From Glandiceps talaboti (taxonomy: Eukaryota; Hemichordata; Enteropneusta; Spengelidae), in NCBI RefSeq assembly GCF_964340395.1, contig NC_135565.1, positions 19,826,709 through 19,890,708 of the forward strand: a stretch of 64,000 bases of DNA, written 5' to 3'. The notes beneath the pieces were generated by a model. The model did no database searches. It was not told the DNA's origin and saw only the letters and a program-made list of their open reading frames with translations. Positions 28,401-42,928 of this stretch are shown one piece after another. Position 1 is the first letter of the stretch, and each line of letters begins with the position of its first letter. The translations under genes and the position numbers were made by a program.

Positions 28401-31317
28401 TAATGACAAAACGGTGAAATTTTGGGAAATTTTGATAACCCCTCTGTCAAAGGTATGGTTCCCTGTGACTGTTTCAGCTTACCTTTGTCATTGTAAGCTA
28501 CTGCCAGTAACGAATTGTAACGTACATGGGGGAATACGGCGTCAGACTCGGGTGATTATGATAATGAATTCAGCGTTTCCATGGAGATGACACGCGAGTC
28601 TTGGTAACCTTATTGTGCCTGGTCGCTATAAGCCTAAGATTTGGCCAACGCCTTGTGTTTATAAACAAAAGAGGAAGTAGAGAGTTAGTGTTTGTTTAGA
28701 AACTGATGAGGAGAATGTCATCTCTACTGTGTGCTCAACCATTGAACTCAGCAGAGTAATATCCATGGCCGAAGTTGCTGCACTCTCCCTCCCGATCCTC
28801 CCACTCCCCTTTACACGGCTGTACCACCTTTATCAAACGCCGTGTACTAAAAAAAGAGCGACCCATAAAAACTTACCCCTATTAAGCATCCGTTAGCGAC
28901 ATTTCGTTCTTATCTGATATGATTCATGAAGTTCGTTAGAATCAGTCTAATGTTCGTTGAGTCATATGATATCACCATGGTTACTAGTTTTGCCTTCCTT
29001 TGTTTGTTTGTTATAAACGTATAACTAATTTACGCAATTTTTCGTTTGAGTGTTTGTATGGTGTTGTAGTCAATGTAGAGAGGCAACTTCCTACGCCTTG
29101 ACCATGACCCATGACCCTTCACTCTCCTTGTGCGCCTTACAATAGCTTTCAAGAAACTGTGGAGAATCATTAATATATGTGTATATAGTAGAGACTGGGG
29201 AAAACCTGATATGTCATCTGAAATAAAGCTACATTTTATGGAAGTTTTTGTAAAGAAAACGAAATGATGCAGAGTCCATCCACACAAAATTTAGGGGTCA
29301 GCAATATTGCTTCTACTCGTGGTATCTCGAAACGTATCGTGTTTTTTTTTGCACAAATTATTTTCAACTCTTTTCCTCCATTGCTAATTTTCTACATAAA
29401 AGATACTTATTTCAATAGATGAAAGCGGTCGATTGCGATACGTTTATCCTCTTCCCCAATCAAAGTATAATTGCAAGGCGCCATGCTACTTGTTACGATG
29501 AAGAGCTACGAAACCCAGATGTAATAGTGACCTTATTATAGTCCGATATAGGGTTGCTATCAACACAACAACGCCGGGTTGAAAAGTCGACACAGAAGAC
29601 TAGGTTTGAATAGATCGGGTATGTATTCACGGCGTGAGACGCATTGAAGAGCAGAGAAGCCAGTGTTGGCTTGAATTGTCCAACAATAGCTAACCAAACG
29701 AGGAATGAATACACGACCATGTCCTTATTACTATCATGTTGTCCATAACTGAAAGCACTCAGATCCACACAGTTCGCATACTTAGTGTAAGCTGTTTAGA
29801 TTTTTGTAGAAGCGTTCACGAAAAACAAAAGGCTGAGGTTAACTATCAGTAATAGATGGGGAATTCTCATAAAAAGTATGATTTTGTTTTAGTTTTAAGC
29901 AGAAAACTCTATGATCTCGAGTGTTATCCATGTACATAGCATAACCCTCGTACCTGGCCGTCGTCTGTCGTTTTTCATATAAATCGTCGTTTAGAAAGCC
30001 TGCAAACTGACTATGTAATTTTGGTAGGAGAACGTATCGGGAGCGAGCATACATAGCTAAATCTGGCCTGATTTGACAAATAAAGGTAAATACGTGTACG
30101 TCCGTAACCATCAGCATAAGACGGCTAATCTCGTGAAACCCCGCGACACAAAGACGCGATTTAGACTTAAAAGCGAGATTTGTGTTTCTTTTTGTCTCCT
30201 TGCAAATATAATGCCTTTCATTACAGTCTGAGCCCCATTGTGGGGGTAGAGACGGTAAGAATCACTGCCCTATAATCTACTTTAGATGCCTAAAAAGAAC
30301 TTCCACTGGTGGTACAAATATTACCATGCTGACAGAAAACAAACAAGAGAAAGCAACACACGTCCTACACCCACGTGTATACGGTCTATATAATTTCCCT
30401 TGGGGATAAAGAAACGTTCAAATGTAAGATCTCCAAGGACGCCTAGAAAATTCGTAATAAAAATGGAAATAGCTCCACTTTTGGAAGCACGAGAACCTCG
30501 GCCTCTATTGGGTACAACAATCGGCTATTTAAGTCCACCGGGAATTTATAAAACTTGAAGGTGAATCGAAAATCATCGAAAGTACAGGCTGTAACGATAT
30601 CAGCTCTATTCATAAACTTGGAGTTCGTGTAATTGTCGTGGAGCTCGACGTGTATTTTGATTGTCATGGTTTACTGTGATCGCCTACGCTTTCAGCGTTA
30701 TCATCGATTTGGAAGCTGAGGTATTTACATGTACACCCTATGAATACTTGGTAGATGAACGATAGATATTGAATGCCGTATAAAAGTAAGGCAAGCTTGT
30801 CCGACAACGAAACTATGATAGCTACAGACATCTAATTAGACCTGAACAATAAGCTATAGAGGTGATAACATTAACTAAATCTGTTAGGATATTGATGATG
30901 GCGCTGTCCATGTTCAATGTGGATGGTAGGTGTAAGACACACGAAATAAAATGAAACTTATCGTCAGTCTTATAGCGGATAATACTGATGATTCAGTTTC
31001 TACTTGTTCCTTCAAAATTACAACCACCCAAAACATATTCGTTATTTCAGAAAGAAAAGTAAGAATTTAATAATCTATGGTTGTTATTTTTCCGGCACCG
31101 TTCAGTATACAATCAAACCCATGATCTGTGGAACACCAGTGCTTCACTAACTATATACGTATCTAGGAGTCTGATGCATTTTGAAAATATTCAATTTCTG
31201 ATGACGTCGATTTTAAAATATATTGGTGCAATGATAAATTCAGACGTGAAGAATAATTAGTATACTTAAGCTTATAATGTTTTGACCTAGATTGTCCGAC
31301 TTCTAATTGAAAATGTG

Positions 31318-31321
<4 letters not shown>
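25441..31321. other. Unique non-coding stretch
   Basis: Relatively repeat-free. The only structured feature seen is the palindrome at 27739-27783. None of the short frames (26181, 26823, 28081, 29493 minus, 30443 minus) shows a domain I know. RFX-like near-palindromes around CCATGG occur near 28578 and 28975. Confidence 0.45.
27739..27783. repeat. 45-bp palindrome, 22-bp arms with 1-nt centre
   Basis: The left arm begins TTAATGGTAGTATTGG and reaches CTAAAG at 27760. One A follows, then an exact complement to 27783. Both ends read TTAA outside a TGGTAG...CTACCA core, so it may be a minimal foldback inserted at TTAA. Confidence 0.9.
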
Positions 31322-31405
<84 letters not shown>

Positions 31406-31422
31406 AGGGAGGAGGGGGGGGG
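31322..31422. repeat. (GA)n with G-rich tail
   Basis: About 38 GA dinucleotides followed by G runs. The poly-RE open frame is an artefact. Confidence 0.97.
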
Positions 31423-34400
31423 GTGAAAGGGAACGAGATGGTGAGACAGGAAGGACGGGAAAGAGGGGGAGGAATGAATTGATCTACAGCTTTCTAATGA
31501 ATTGAATGTGAACTAAAACTCGACTTCTTGTACCTTTCGCTTTTACATTTGCCGAATAAGAATAATCCATAATGTTATAATTTGTTCTTTCATTGTTCTG
31601 GGCATATTTTAAATAATTAAAAGAAGTCATATTCCTGATCCTTGTTAATCCAATAATGATTAAATTTGAAGTTCGAATTTACAAAAAAGTGTGAAAAGTA
31701 TCGCCTTATTTTCACTTAATAAATGTACCTCATTAAAAGGGAAGGAAGTATTGGATTACAGGATGATTCGATAATTAACCTAAATTGTTTTCCATCTTCC
31801 AGCTGGACAGAATAATAAAGCCAGGAAAGGGTGACAACAAAGGACTCGGAAACACGCATATTCGACTTTTTCCTTTATTCTTTACTTCAAAAGACAAACA
31901 TATGAAGTTTGGTGACAGCACACATAAGACAATCCTAGATTTTGGTGATAGAAAGATAGATAATAATTTATCAGGAGAAAACTCTGCTATTACTATAAAT
32001 GCATAAATTGGAATAATTTCTAACGGAATTTTACAAGTTTGAATAAAATACAACAGAAGGCTTCTCAATTTTCTCTCAGTTTCGTATTTTACTTTCAAAT
32101 AGCAATTTAGATGATTGAGACCACCCACTGACAGAGTCAATTTGTAATCCGAGATGCCTCTATTAAATTGTCCGTTGATCGTTTTTAAATATCAATACTG
32201 TGATCTGATTGGTTAAAATATACAACTAATTTGCATATCACACCAAAAGCTAATTCTTCGTTGAATGATGATACGACTCCCTAAACACGACCTTTACTTT
32301 TTTTTTGCTGAATGTATCTTTTAATCAGTTGAAAGTCCTGCGTAGGAAGACAAATGCTTTATTTTGCGATTTCCCTTTATTTGTATATCGTCATGTGATT
32401 GGCGCAGAATCCCCTCGTCTCCTCTTCCGCAATGCATGTGCTATACTTTCCTTCCTATCACTTCACACTTTCAAGTTTTTTAAATACTGTAACAACGCCA
32501 TGGTTTTACAAAATTGCAACCTTTGACCTCCACCATCACAAACGTCACAACAACAAACTTAATTATCCACATGAGCAAAGTTAGGAGAATGGTGCAATTT
32601 TCTTTCTTTTCTTTTCTATATTCAGAGTTTGACCTAATGTGACCTAGCTCAGACTTAAAGGCATGACATCTACTTAAAATTGAGTTAAAGTTGTAACAAC
32701 TGCAATTTAAATAGAGTTTGTAGATTCGTATACAAGCCTATAGTCGTAATAGACTAGGCACAATTCTTAGAATCTAAGTTTTATCGAAATATTGTAATCC
32801 CAGATTTTCCAGCTAGACGTAAATTCCAGAAACCCAATTCCAGGTTTTCCTATTTAGTATTATACTATCATTAGAAACATAAAGTTTATTTTTGGCTTCT
32901 TACTAGGAGGGGAAAATCGCCGTCAATACAATAAAAAAGATTACAATTGGCTGATGTGTCGCTACCTTATCATAAACATTATCTCCTCTAAACAACCATA
33001 AATTCATCTCTTCATTGACATTTCCTTCCGAATGATCTCACTTTTTATGGTATGGTTTAGTTTTGGATCAACATCTTTGATCTCACAATGGTTTATGTGT
33101 GCCTTAAAATCACCTCTTTGTCAGAATTAAAACACGTGACTTTGAAATGTCAGTATTTGGACATAAATATAATAACGTCACTTATCACTAGTGTTGATAA
33201 ATTTGAACATGTCAAACGTTGTTTTTCATATTTCATAATTATTTTCGCATTCAGTGTCAGGATTATTTTTGTCAATTTACCCGACAGTGTGTACACTTTC
33301 AAAACCAAGAAATCGTCGAGGCGTCGACGCGTCTCCAATTATCGCACATGCGCGGAAAGCTAAATACATCCTAAAGGCTTTGAGATTCAAACCTCCTCTT
33401 TCCCTGAATGAAAGTTTACTCTCCCCCCCCCCCCTGTGGGTAACATTGACATACACAACGAAGGCTACAAATAGGTAGATATTATACCCCAGCACTTTTC
33501 TTCTTTCAGCGAATAAAAACACAATTGACCTAAGGGGCCCTGTCACTACAAGTCGAAAGACTAGTAGTAACGATTAGGTAGCAATGTTAGTTTTATTTTG
33601 ATCGAACCAGATCGACCACCTGTTTCAGGTGACTTGGCTTTCATTGTAGTGGTTCACCTCACTACTGCATTGAGACGCGTTGACATCGTGAATATATTCA
33701 ACAATAGTTGAATTAAATGTATTTATAAATTGTTCTTTATTGGAAAACAAGCCTTGAAGCCTAGAATAATATTTCACAACTACATACAAAAACGTCAATT
33801 AAAAGGGTTTGAAGGTCAAGGCATGTTTCCATAACAACAAAGGCGGCCAGACAAAACAATAACACACACAAGAACAAAAGGCAGGCAAACAAATTGAACT
33901 TCGTCGTACCTACTACAGAGTCTAACATACAATAAAGCAATAAAGGGTAATGTATATTAAGAGGCAAGATGAATTACACCCCCACCCATTATGCAACAAA
34001 ATTTCCCCATTTAGCAAGGTAAATACACGTTGTGCCCTTTCTCGTTGAAGTAACACGAGTGATCTAATGTCTGTACTTATTGAACCCAAATCTTGATATT
34101 CTAAACGGAACGGTTGGTCTTTGTGTTTGCAACTTAAAATTGTACATAGATTTTTTTTTATATGAATAATAATATGTTTCAATAAATTGCGATTTTTCTC
34201 ACCTAAAATAGTTTGTTCAAGATGAAAGGTTCAAAGCTAAGTGTAGTACGATTCAAAGTACCCCATATATCGTTTTAATTTCTAGGCCTTTTATGACTTG
34301 AATTGCATGCAGATTTTCACACTTTCAATGACTTGTCACCTGTACTACTCGTCATGACACAAACAAAAGACCACAACAAAAGACTAAATCGTATAAACTG

Positions 34401-34799
34401 ATATCTTCAACTTTTCCGTGGATAAAGGGTGCTTGCCTGTCTAACGGACTAATCCGTAAATTAGTAGTCGGTCAAACACAATCTGTCGTTCCTTGACCAA
34501 GGTCAATTATGGGTCTCATTATACGTATTAATCTTAAACTCTAGAAATTCTCCGTCCTGTCATTAATTGTTAAGTGGTTTTCAATCATTGTATTATATAG
34601 CGGTCTTCTTTTTTGTGATTAGTACATCATCTGTTGGGCAAAATTAGAGGAAACCGTTAAAGAGATATTTAAGATGTTTATTTGACAATAATTACTGGCT
34701 TCAAGCACCTTCAAATAGTCACCGACAGTTTAGTTGACTATCTCTGCTAAGTGATAATATAAATATGTACTTATTTATTACCCAAAAGATGCAGTAAGA
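31423..34799. other. Non-coding stretch
   Basis: No exon or mobile element recognised. A C11-type homopolymer lies near 33422-33434. Near 34487, TTGACCAAGGTCAA is an everted pair of nuclear-receptor half sites. Confidence 0.5.
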
Positions 34800-34890
34800 C
34801 ATACACGCACGCATACACAGACACACAGACAGAGACACACATACACAAACACATACACATATACAGAAATACACAAACAGACAGGCAGAC

Positions 34891-34925
<35 letters not shown>

Positions 34926-34950
34926 GGCAGGCAGGCAAACAGACAGACAT

Positions 34951-34993
<43 letters not shown>

Positions 34994-35006
34994 GGCAGGC
35001 AGGCAA

Positions 35007-35061
<55 letters not shown>

Positions 35062-35314
35062 CGCATACACATGTACAGAGATACACACACACACACACAC
35101 ACATATACAAGCACACTTAATTACATACAATAAACACGCATGCGCGCTCTCAAATGTCAATCAATGTCTTTATCTGTTTAACTCTCTGTCCCAATTCTCG
35201 TTTTCGTGCACGTGTCTCAATTGTACCTGTTTCGTGTATGTATGTATGTATGTATGTATGTATGTATGTATGTATGTATGTATGTATGTATGTATGTATG
35301 TATGTATGTATGTA

Positions 35315-35351
<37 letters not shown>

Positions 35352-35488
35352 ATGTATGTATGTATGTATGTATGTATGTATGTATGTATTTATGTATGTA
35401 TGTATGTATGTATGTATGTATGTATGTATGTATGTATGTATGTGTGTGTACGTGCGTGCGTGCGTGTGTCCGTGTGTGAGTCCGTGCC

Positions 35489-35549
<61 letters not shown>

Positions 35550-35616
35550 CCGTGTATGCGTCTCTGTATCTGTCTCTGTCTTTGTCTGTCTGTCCGTCCG
35601 TCCGTCCGTCCGTCCC
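34800..35616. repeat. Large compound microsatellite cluster
   Basis: (CACA/CAGA)n with GCAG patches 34800-35060, (CA)n 35082-35103, unique spacer 35104-35233, (GTAT)n interrupted by (GT)n 35234-35441, (GTGC) patch, (CTGT)n 35487-35549, (CCGT)n 35584-35616. The CAGA and CTGT halves are inverted with respect to each other. Confidence 0.96.
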
Positions 35617-36367
35617 TTTGTCTTGTGTGTCACATTCTGTCATTCACTTCTCATGAGTGCGTGTGTGTACATGTGTGTGTTGGTGTTTATGTGTAAGTTT
35701 GTATGCATATATGTGTCAGTGAGACTGTCACAGGCATGTGAATAGATCAAGTTGTCTCAAGGTTATCACATCCATACTAACCACATAATGGCCAATCAAT
35801 GCAAACGACAAATGTAAACTCTAATCACTCATTGCTAGTAATATCTCATAGTACTACAACCACTTTTTTCTGACATAGTTAGATTTATTCCTCTTCATTA
35901 TCAAACTTTATTCAAACTCTGTAAACTGTTGAGAGAAATGCTCTTCATACAGTGTCGAGAAAAGCAAATATACAAATATATAAGTACACACATTAAAATA
36001 CATACACAGTAGTAAATATACCAAATGAGGAATCAAAATATAATATTTGTAGAAAGAGGACGAATTCTGTCACTTGAATTGTTTAAATCACACTACCTTT
36101 TTCCAGGTTTGTATTTTCTTTTAAATCCTATCGTCTCTCAGAAAGCTACATTATGAATTGACTAGGGTATCACACGGATCAAGCTGATGTCACGAGGAAT
36201 CATTAACTCTGTATATAACACAAACAAAATGTAATTGGGTAATTTAAATAGGACAGTCTTAGAGTAGTCAAGCGTATAATGGACAATATGGTTTAAATTG
36301 AGACACGTGCGATTTACATCTCATGAATTATATAAACTCTCATTCTGTCCCTCTTTCTGTCCCTCTT

Positions 36368-36368
<1 letters not shown>
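35617..36368. other. Non-coding stretch
   Basis: Nothing recognised. Confidence 0.5.
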
Positions 36369-36406
<38 letters not shown>

Positions 36407-36470
36407 GGCTGTCTGGCTGTCTGTCTGTCTGTCTGTGTCTCTCTCTATCTCTCCCTCCCCCTCTTCCTCT

Positions 36471-36564
<94 letters not shown>
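36369..36564. repeat. (CTGT)n then (CT)n
   Basis: CTGT to about 36434, a pyrimidine-rich bridge, then (CT)n from 36475. Confidence 0.96.
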
Positions 36565-36567
<3 letters not shown>

Positions 36568-38065
36568 CCCATTAAATGCCAGACAATTCAAAAATTCTAT
36601 ATATACTGTCCAATACTATATATTCAAGTGATGTACCTTTCACTGACATGAAAAGTTGTCTATATTGCCTGGACTTAATTTAATGTCACTTATTTAGGAA
36701 GGTACGCATAGTCTTTGATCAAAAACAGTGTTTTCAAGAGATTTTATTTTCGTTGGAAAGTCGCACCGCGACACTAGTGAAATCAGTGAAAATAAATTAA
36801 AGTAAAAATGTTTTTCGATTTTACTATAATCATTTCAATTTTACTTAGGTCAGGGATTTAGGTCAAAAGAATATTCCACGAGCCAAAAAAATTAACCATT
36901 GAGAATTTTAATTTGATTTAAACTAATTACTAATGGAGGGGGTGGGGATGGGGGTGGGGGTGGGGTTGTATTTCAGAGATACATCTAGAAACATGGTATG
37001 CTTTCGCTTTTGCACACAGTGCTTAAAGAAGTTTATCATTATTACCAATAGCATGGACCTATAGTGGCACAATCGTACACAGATGTACTTCCTGTATACC
37101 GTGAAGGCACACAATCCATTGCAAACTTGGTAAGTGTATATAGAATTGCATACTTCACAAATCACCCTTAGTCCTACCAGATCCCATTTATACAACTGGG
37201 TTGACAGTGAGGGTTAGGGTTAGGGTTACGGCTCCAAGCTAGCACAAAAGTCAACGGCAACTTGTAGATTGTGAGTGAAACACTCTAAACATTCAACCAG
37301 CATGACTCCACAGATAGTTACAAATCTAAACAACTTGATGAGTCTTATGGGCTTTGTCTACACTATGTGATGGTGACCAAAAGAAGTGCGAAAAAAGAAC
37401 AGACAAACATTGACTAAACAACAAAGAACACATTTGTCCCACGTGTCACTTTTATTTCCTCGTTTATAACAATTTTAAAACACGCACCTTAGACATCTTG
37501 TACATGTTGTAAAAATCCTTTCAATTTGTTGATGATCGATCAATCAAACTATTTTTATAATATCAAATGTCTGACCACATGACACCACGTGGCCAGGGTT
37601 AAACAAAAGGTGATAATAATTGACCTATTTTAAAACACACACACAAAGGTTTAGCATATATAAATCCCAAATGGCGTTGAATTTCTTTAATGTATATACG
37701 TTTATGAGTATCTAAGAGGATATAGATGCCTTATCAAGTCCAAGTTTTATTAACTTTAAACACTGCAAATTAATTTTGTGTTCAGACATTTGTAGATTCT
37801 ATATAATACTTTGGTGATTACTTCCATATTGCTTTGTACATCATATTTGACAATCATTAGAGGTAAAACGACATGTTGGAGTAAACAGAGCTCAAGACAT
37901 CGATTGCCTAGTATGTAGAGTGGTATAGATAAAACAATACGAAGTAAGACATTAATGAGTCATAACACTGTGTTTCATAAGAACATCACATCATATCAGA
38001 CGACCTGAAGTATGATTCTCTCTCTCCCTTTCATTCCCTCTCCTTATACAACCCAACTCTAAAAC
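36565..38065. other. Non-coding stretch with G-rich patch
   Basis: Five G-runs of four or more lie at 36936-36966, a potential G-quadruplex. A short telomere-like run lies at 37211-37229. Nothing else recognised. Confidence 0.55.
37211..37229. repeat. Interstitial telomere-type repeat (TTAGGG)3
   Basis: Reads GGGTTAGGGTTAGGGTTA, the metazoan telomere motif, in about three units. Confidence 0.8.
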
Positions 38066-38142
38066 AGTCTGTCTGTCTGTCTGTCTGTCTGCCTGTTTGT
38101 CTCTCGCACTCGCTCTCTCTCTTTCTCTCTTTCTTTCTCTCT

Positions 38143-38231
<89 letters not shown>
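38066..38231. repeat. (CTGT)n then (CT)n
   Basis: Same order of motifs as the 36369-36564 block: CTGT to about 38092, a pyrimidine bridge, then (CT)n from 38150. Confidence 0.95.
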
Positions 38232-38236
<5 letters not shown>

Positions 38237-38973
38237 ATCACTACCCTAAGAAAGTGAAGGTCATACGTTGTTTTACATGATTTATTTAGAATGGTCGTGT
38301 ATTTTTGATATTATAATAAAAAAAACGTACATGGGAATTGGAAACGATGGTGTGTTTTATTTCGAATCTATACTTGTTATTAAATCAATACTTTATACTC
38401 TGCTTTGGCCTACTGTAGGTAAATCAAACAACATCCAGATGCCTACAATGTGGGTAATTTAAAAATACAATATCATCGCATATCGCCATATTTCACTGTC
38501 TCTCACGTATGGTAAACACACGTGACCTGGTCAACTACTCATATTATCATTTACTTGACGGGGGGTGACCACCATATATGTTTGCGATGTCACGAAACGA
38601 GAAATCGTTATCTTGAAAATATAATTTCGCGTTTTATATGACAATGATAATCCTTACATGAACAATTTCTATGATTAGACGTTTAGAATTGATTTCCGAA
38701 ATCGAGTCCCATATTTGGACTTTTCAAGGGTGGGGGTCACTTTAATGCATCATTGAAATTCTTATATGATCATTTCCGTTTTTATTAACACAAATCTCTT
38801 GTCTAATCGACCGGTTTACCTTTGATTCAATGTCGAAATTACTGACATAATAGGTGAAGTAAATACAGGGTAGTTTAGACTAGGAAATCAAACATACAGA
38901 TACAGATGTTGGCAGTGATCACATTTCATTGCATTGTCAAATCAGACAATTAACTACTGATGTTTATTCCCAC
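38232..38973. other. Non-coding stretch
   Basis: Nothing recognised. Confidence 0.5.
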
Positions 38974-39340
38974 ATTAGAGTCAAACGTACAAAGGCAATT
39001 TCAAACCAGTGCGAGTTGAATTTCTAAGTTTGGGTCGGGAAAAATATTGTTTCTACATGTTTTAGTCAAACTTGAATACACAGAGGCTTTTTTAAAGCGG
39101 TATGATTTGAGGGGGGGGGTACGAGGGGAGGGTGTTATTTTTTATACATATTAGAGTAAAATGTACATAGGCGTTGTTAAAGCGGTACGACCTGAGTTTG
39201 CGTATTGGTGTGCGTGTGTGGGGGTGGGGGTTATGTTTGCTACTATAGTAGAGTCACATGTGCAAAGCGTTTCAAATTTGTAAGACTTGACTCGATATGG
39301 AGGGGGGTTGCTGCATATCACAGTTTTAAGGCTGTATAAG
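38974..39340. repeat. Degenerate tandem repeat, about 90-bp unit, four copies
   Basis: Units start near 38974, 39062, 39151 and 39248. Shared parts are TTAGAGTCAAA-TGTAC, AAAGGCGTTTTTAAAGCGGTA and CGACTTGAG, usually followed by a poly-G run. Confidence 0.7.
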
Positions 39341-41160
39341 CTTGTTTTATATATCGGGGCGGATGGGTGCATGTGGGGATTTTTGCTTTACTAAAATAGT
39401 ACACAGTAAAATCATGTAGTGTTCTACTTACTGAAGAATACATTGAAACATCACTCGTAGAAAATTGTATTCAGGCATAGTAAATATGCAATTCAATGAT
39501 ATTTAGTATACATACATTACGAATTAACTCATACCATTAATACTAACGAATTCGAAGCCTGAAGATAATTTTATTGCCATCAAAGACAACTTGAAGAATT
39601 GAGTTTAAATTTATGACAATATAGCTTAATCAAAGTTGAAGTATGTCACCCCGTAAACTGTGTCTGTACCGCTCGCTGTGAACTATACATGCACATATAC
39701 GTTTCATTAACCTGTTGCCGGTTCCATGATGCATCGCGGATCTGCCCATACAGCACTATGTACTAGTATTCTGTACGCACATGTGGTTTGCACGCGCTAC
39801 TTAGAAGTTAGAAGGGATGGTTGTCGCTGACCGTACCCTGGGTTTACCCGTAAAATCCTTCTCTGTCATTGATGGCGTTTAGTCTTTGTTCTATAAAATC
39901 ACTCATAATTAAAGAGATCAACATGTCTTTCCATCATTTCCTGATGAAAATGTTATTTCAAATGTAAAAAAGACAACTTATAAAACAGGCCTGAACGTCT
40001 AACAACAAAGTGACGTCATCTCACTCATATCCATCTTGCAACCGAAATCGCCATCGACTAATGCTCTTTTGAAAGCACTGTGTTTGATATTTCATTTTAA
40101 ATTTCATATATATGCTCGTCCATAACGTATGCTTATTTGCTTTCATCAAATTCTCAGTTGATTTAACGAACTATAATATCACCGTTGACTAGTGATCTGT
40201 TCATTTCAAAACGCTTTTCTACAAAATTGTCGTATTAGGACATCTCAAATTTCTTAAATGTGTGTATAGAACGGTGATACGGTACCAGGTTTCTAAGTCA
40301 TATAGCGATTACAAACAAAATACAACGAACTACTCAATAACGAGGTATTAGATTACTGTAATCACCAGCTGTTAACCATCCACAATTCTCAAAAAAGAGA
40401 GAGATTACTCTCGTATTTAGGGCGCCAAATGTATATTCAGGTCGTCGTTTGTTTGTTTGCTGCATTCTTGTCTCCCTTTTTAAAGTACTCCGGCGTTACA
40501 TGATCAGCCTGCAACGTTGTCTATTTACTGACATATATAAAGTGAAATAAACACACATCACTCTCCCTATTCACAATATATATAGTGATCAGCATCTGGT
40601 TTACACATTCCATTCTCACAGTCTATCGACTTTTCAAATGTTTCAAATTTATTTACCAATACATTGGTCTGCGTTTTTTCAAACATTTTAATAGCGTGTG
40701 TAGTTGCTAAAACTGATAATACAGTGATGTTTAGTGATTGCTTTGCATCTAGATGACGTCACTGAATTAGATCCTAATATAAATCGTTAATATATTTAAT
40801 TTCATGCTTCATTTACATATTGCTACGTACTTTAGTTCTTGTATATTTGTAAGTTGAGAGCCCGAGTATCGTTACCCGAAATAGTATTTTACCACCGAGG
40901 CGCGTTATGAAAATAGCAATCATTCGATTTTTTGGTCGATAGTATAACTTCTAGATCTGTGTCAGGGGCTCAGTACACATGCACTACTATTACTATGGGT
41001 GTGTGCGTGACAATAAATCACCCTTCTTGTTCTATTTTGACCCTCTAGCATGAGGTACAAAACTATTGTAGATAGTATTACTGAGAATTTAGACATATTT
41101 TGTTCAATAGTGTTAAACATTCTTTCAAGTTCGATACTTTCGCAACACAATAAAAAAATT
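39341..41160. other. Non-coding stretch
   Basis: No exon recognised. CRE octamers lie at 40011-40018 and 40754-40761. Confidence 0.5.
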
Positions 41161-41435
41161 GTGTTTGTGTTTGTGTTTGTGTTTGTGTTTGTTTTTGTGT
41201 TTGTGTTTGTGTTTGTGTTTGTGTTTGTGTTTGTGTTTGTGTTTGTGTTTGTTTTGGGTATGAATGTTTTGTTTGTTTGTTTGTTTGTTTGTTTGTTTGT
41301 TTGTTTGTTTGTTTGTTTGTTTGCTTGTTTGTGTGTATACAAACCTTGTGTACAAACCTTTTGTTTGTTTGTGTTTGTGTTTGTGTTTGTGTTTGTGTTC
41401 GTGTTTGTCTTTGTTTGTTTGTTTGTTTGTTTGTT

Positions 41436-41465
<30 letters not shown>
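41161..41465. repeat. (GTGTTT)n / (GTTT)n / (GT)n mosaic
   Basis: (GTGTTT)n 41161-41252, (GTTT)n 41270-41330, (GTTTGT)n 41362-41400, (GTTT)n 41408-41442, (GT)n 41441-41465. Confidence 0.96.
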
Positions 41466-41466
<1 letters not shown>

Positions 41467-41658
41467 TTGTGAGTATGTGTGTTTTTGTTTGTGTATCAAT
41501 GTTGTTTTGTCATTTGTCAAAATACACAATTGATACAGTCATGTTCTTCAAAAGTATTTTCGATGAAGTGAACTCCTTTAAAACATATACAATGTCCTAT
41601 CAGCAACATATCAAATAACAAATTCACGGTGTCGTAAAGTCGCCTTTCAGATCGTCAA

Positions 41659-41798
41659 CGGGCTGAGGGTGTATTTACATGTACATGTACGGGCTGAGGG
41701 TGTATTTACATGTACATGTACGGGCTGAGGGTGTATTTACATGTACATGTATACGGGCTGAGGGTGTATTTACATGTACATGTACGGGCTGAGGGTGT

Positions 41799-41845
<47 letters not shown>
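41659..41845. repeat. About 31-bp minisatellite joined to (GACA)n
   Basis: Five copies of CGGGCTGAGGGTGTATTTAC followed by ACATGTACATGTA. The fifth is truncated directly into (GACA)n at 41801-41845. Confidence 0.93.
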
Positions 41846-42928
41846 TATAGGGAGACAGAAAGAGAGTAGGTAGATGTTATGAAATACATGGTAATCCTAT
41901 TATAACATATCTGATAGGGTTATTCTTTCTAAAGTACCATTCCTTAAATATATCAATACTGACTACGACTTGGTCTGATGGCTTAGAATTGATACAAAGT
42001 ATAATAATTGTAAGTATGAGATACTGACCGCCGGATTCCTCAGTTTTGTGACCATGATGCACAACCATATGTCACATTAGATTATTTATACAATAATAGC
42101 TAAACAATAAATACACACATTACATTGGTTATATAAGGAAGTACTTTGGGGCTTGTTAGACATAGCTGTTACGTCACAATTCAACATAGATTCTCTCATG
42201 AGGATACGCGGTCAATAACGCTATTGCATTTCTTTCGCTCAGTAACACGATCTCTAACGTTGTGTACATTCAACTGGAAAAATTGACCAAATGTGGGTTT
42301 GTTTTGTTTTATAATATATTGTAACATCTGGAGAAAACGCATTTCTTTAACACGTCAGTATAGTACATTTGTAACACTAGTAAGTACACACTACTAGTCA
42401 CTATTTGTACCTGGCTATAATTGATAGACTAGTTAATAATAATGTTATAGTCGCACTCAGGTGCAAATGTAGTAGGCATTTCATCAGACAATATTGTGAA
42501 TAAAATGTTTATCTGAAATCCAAGTTCGTCTTGATTCTGGTGCTGTGTATAATCCGTGACAAATCGTGACGGATTGTATATAAACTTAGTCAAAATATTG
42601 TCGTCAGCTTACATTGTCGTCAGCTTACATTGTCGTCAGCTTATTACATTTTGTTCATGTACTTAAAGAGATAACACATTCGATAGATACAGTACCCGTC
42701 TTTGGTTCATATTGCTAGTATTAACAGCATCGCATCGGGCAAGGCCAGGCTATCAACTTTATTAACTTTGTCTTTAGACATACATCTCTTAGTTAAACCC
42801 TTTCTAATTATTTTTCTTTGACTATTTTAGGGATGCTCAACTCCCAAGTGTTCTTCAGTCTTGCCACAAGAGACCAATAGATCATTGGGCACACATAACG
42901 TTGCACATAAAACGAGCGACTTTATGAC
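41846..42928. other. Non-coding stretch with a small minisatellite
   Basis: A 16-bp unit ATTGTCGTCAGCTTAC repeats three times at 42597-42645. Nothing else recognised. Confidence 0.55.

Noticed and set aside
34719-35745. Cys/Val-rich and Asp/Arg/Gln/Thr-rich frames resembling small secreted or acidic proteins
   Set aside because: Pure (CAGA)/(CTGT)/(GTAT) translations. Same for 46722-47326, 51648-52158 and 54601-55266.
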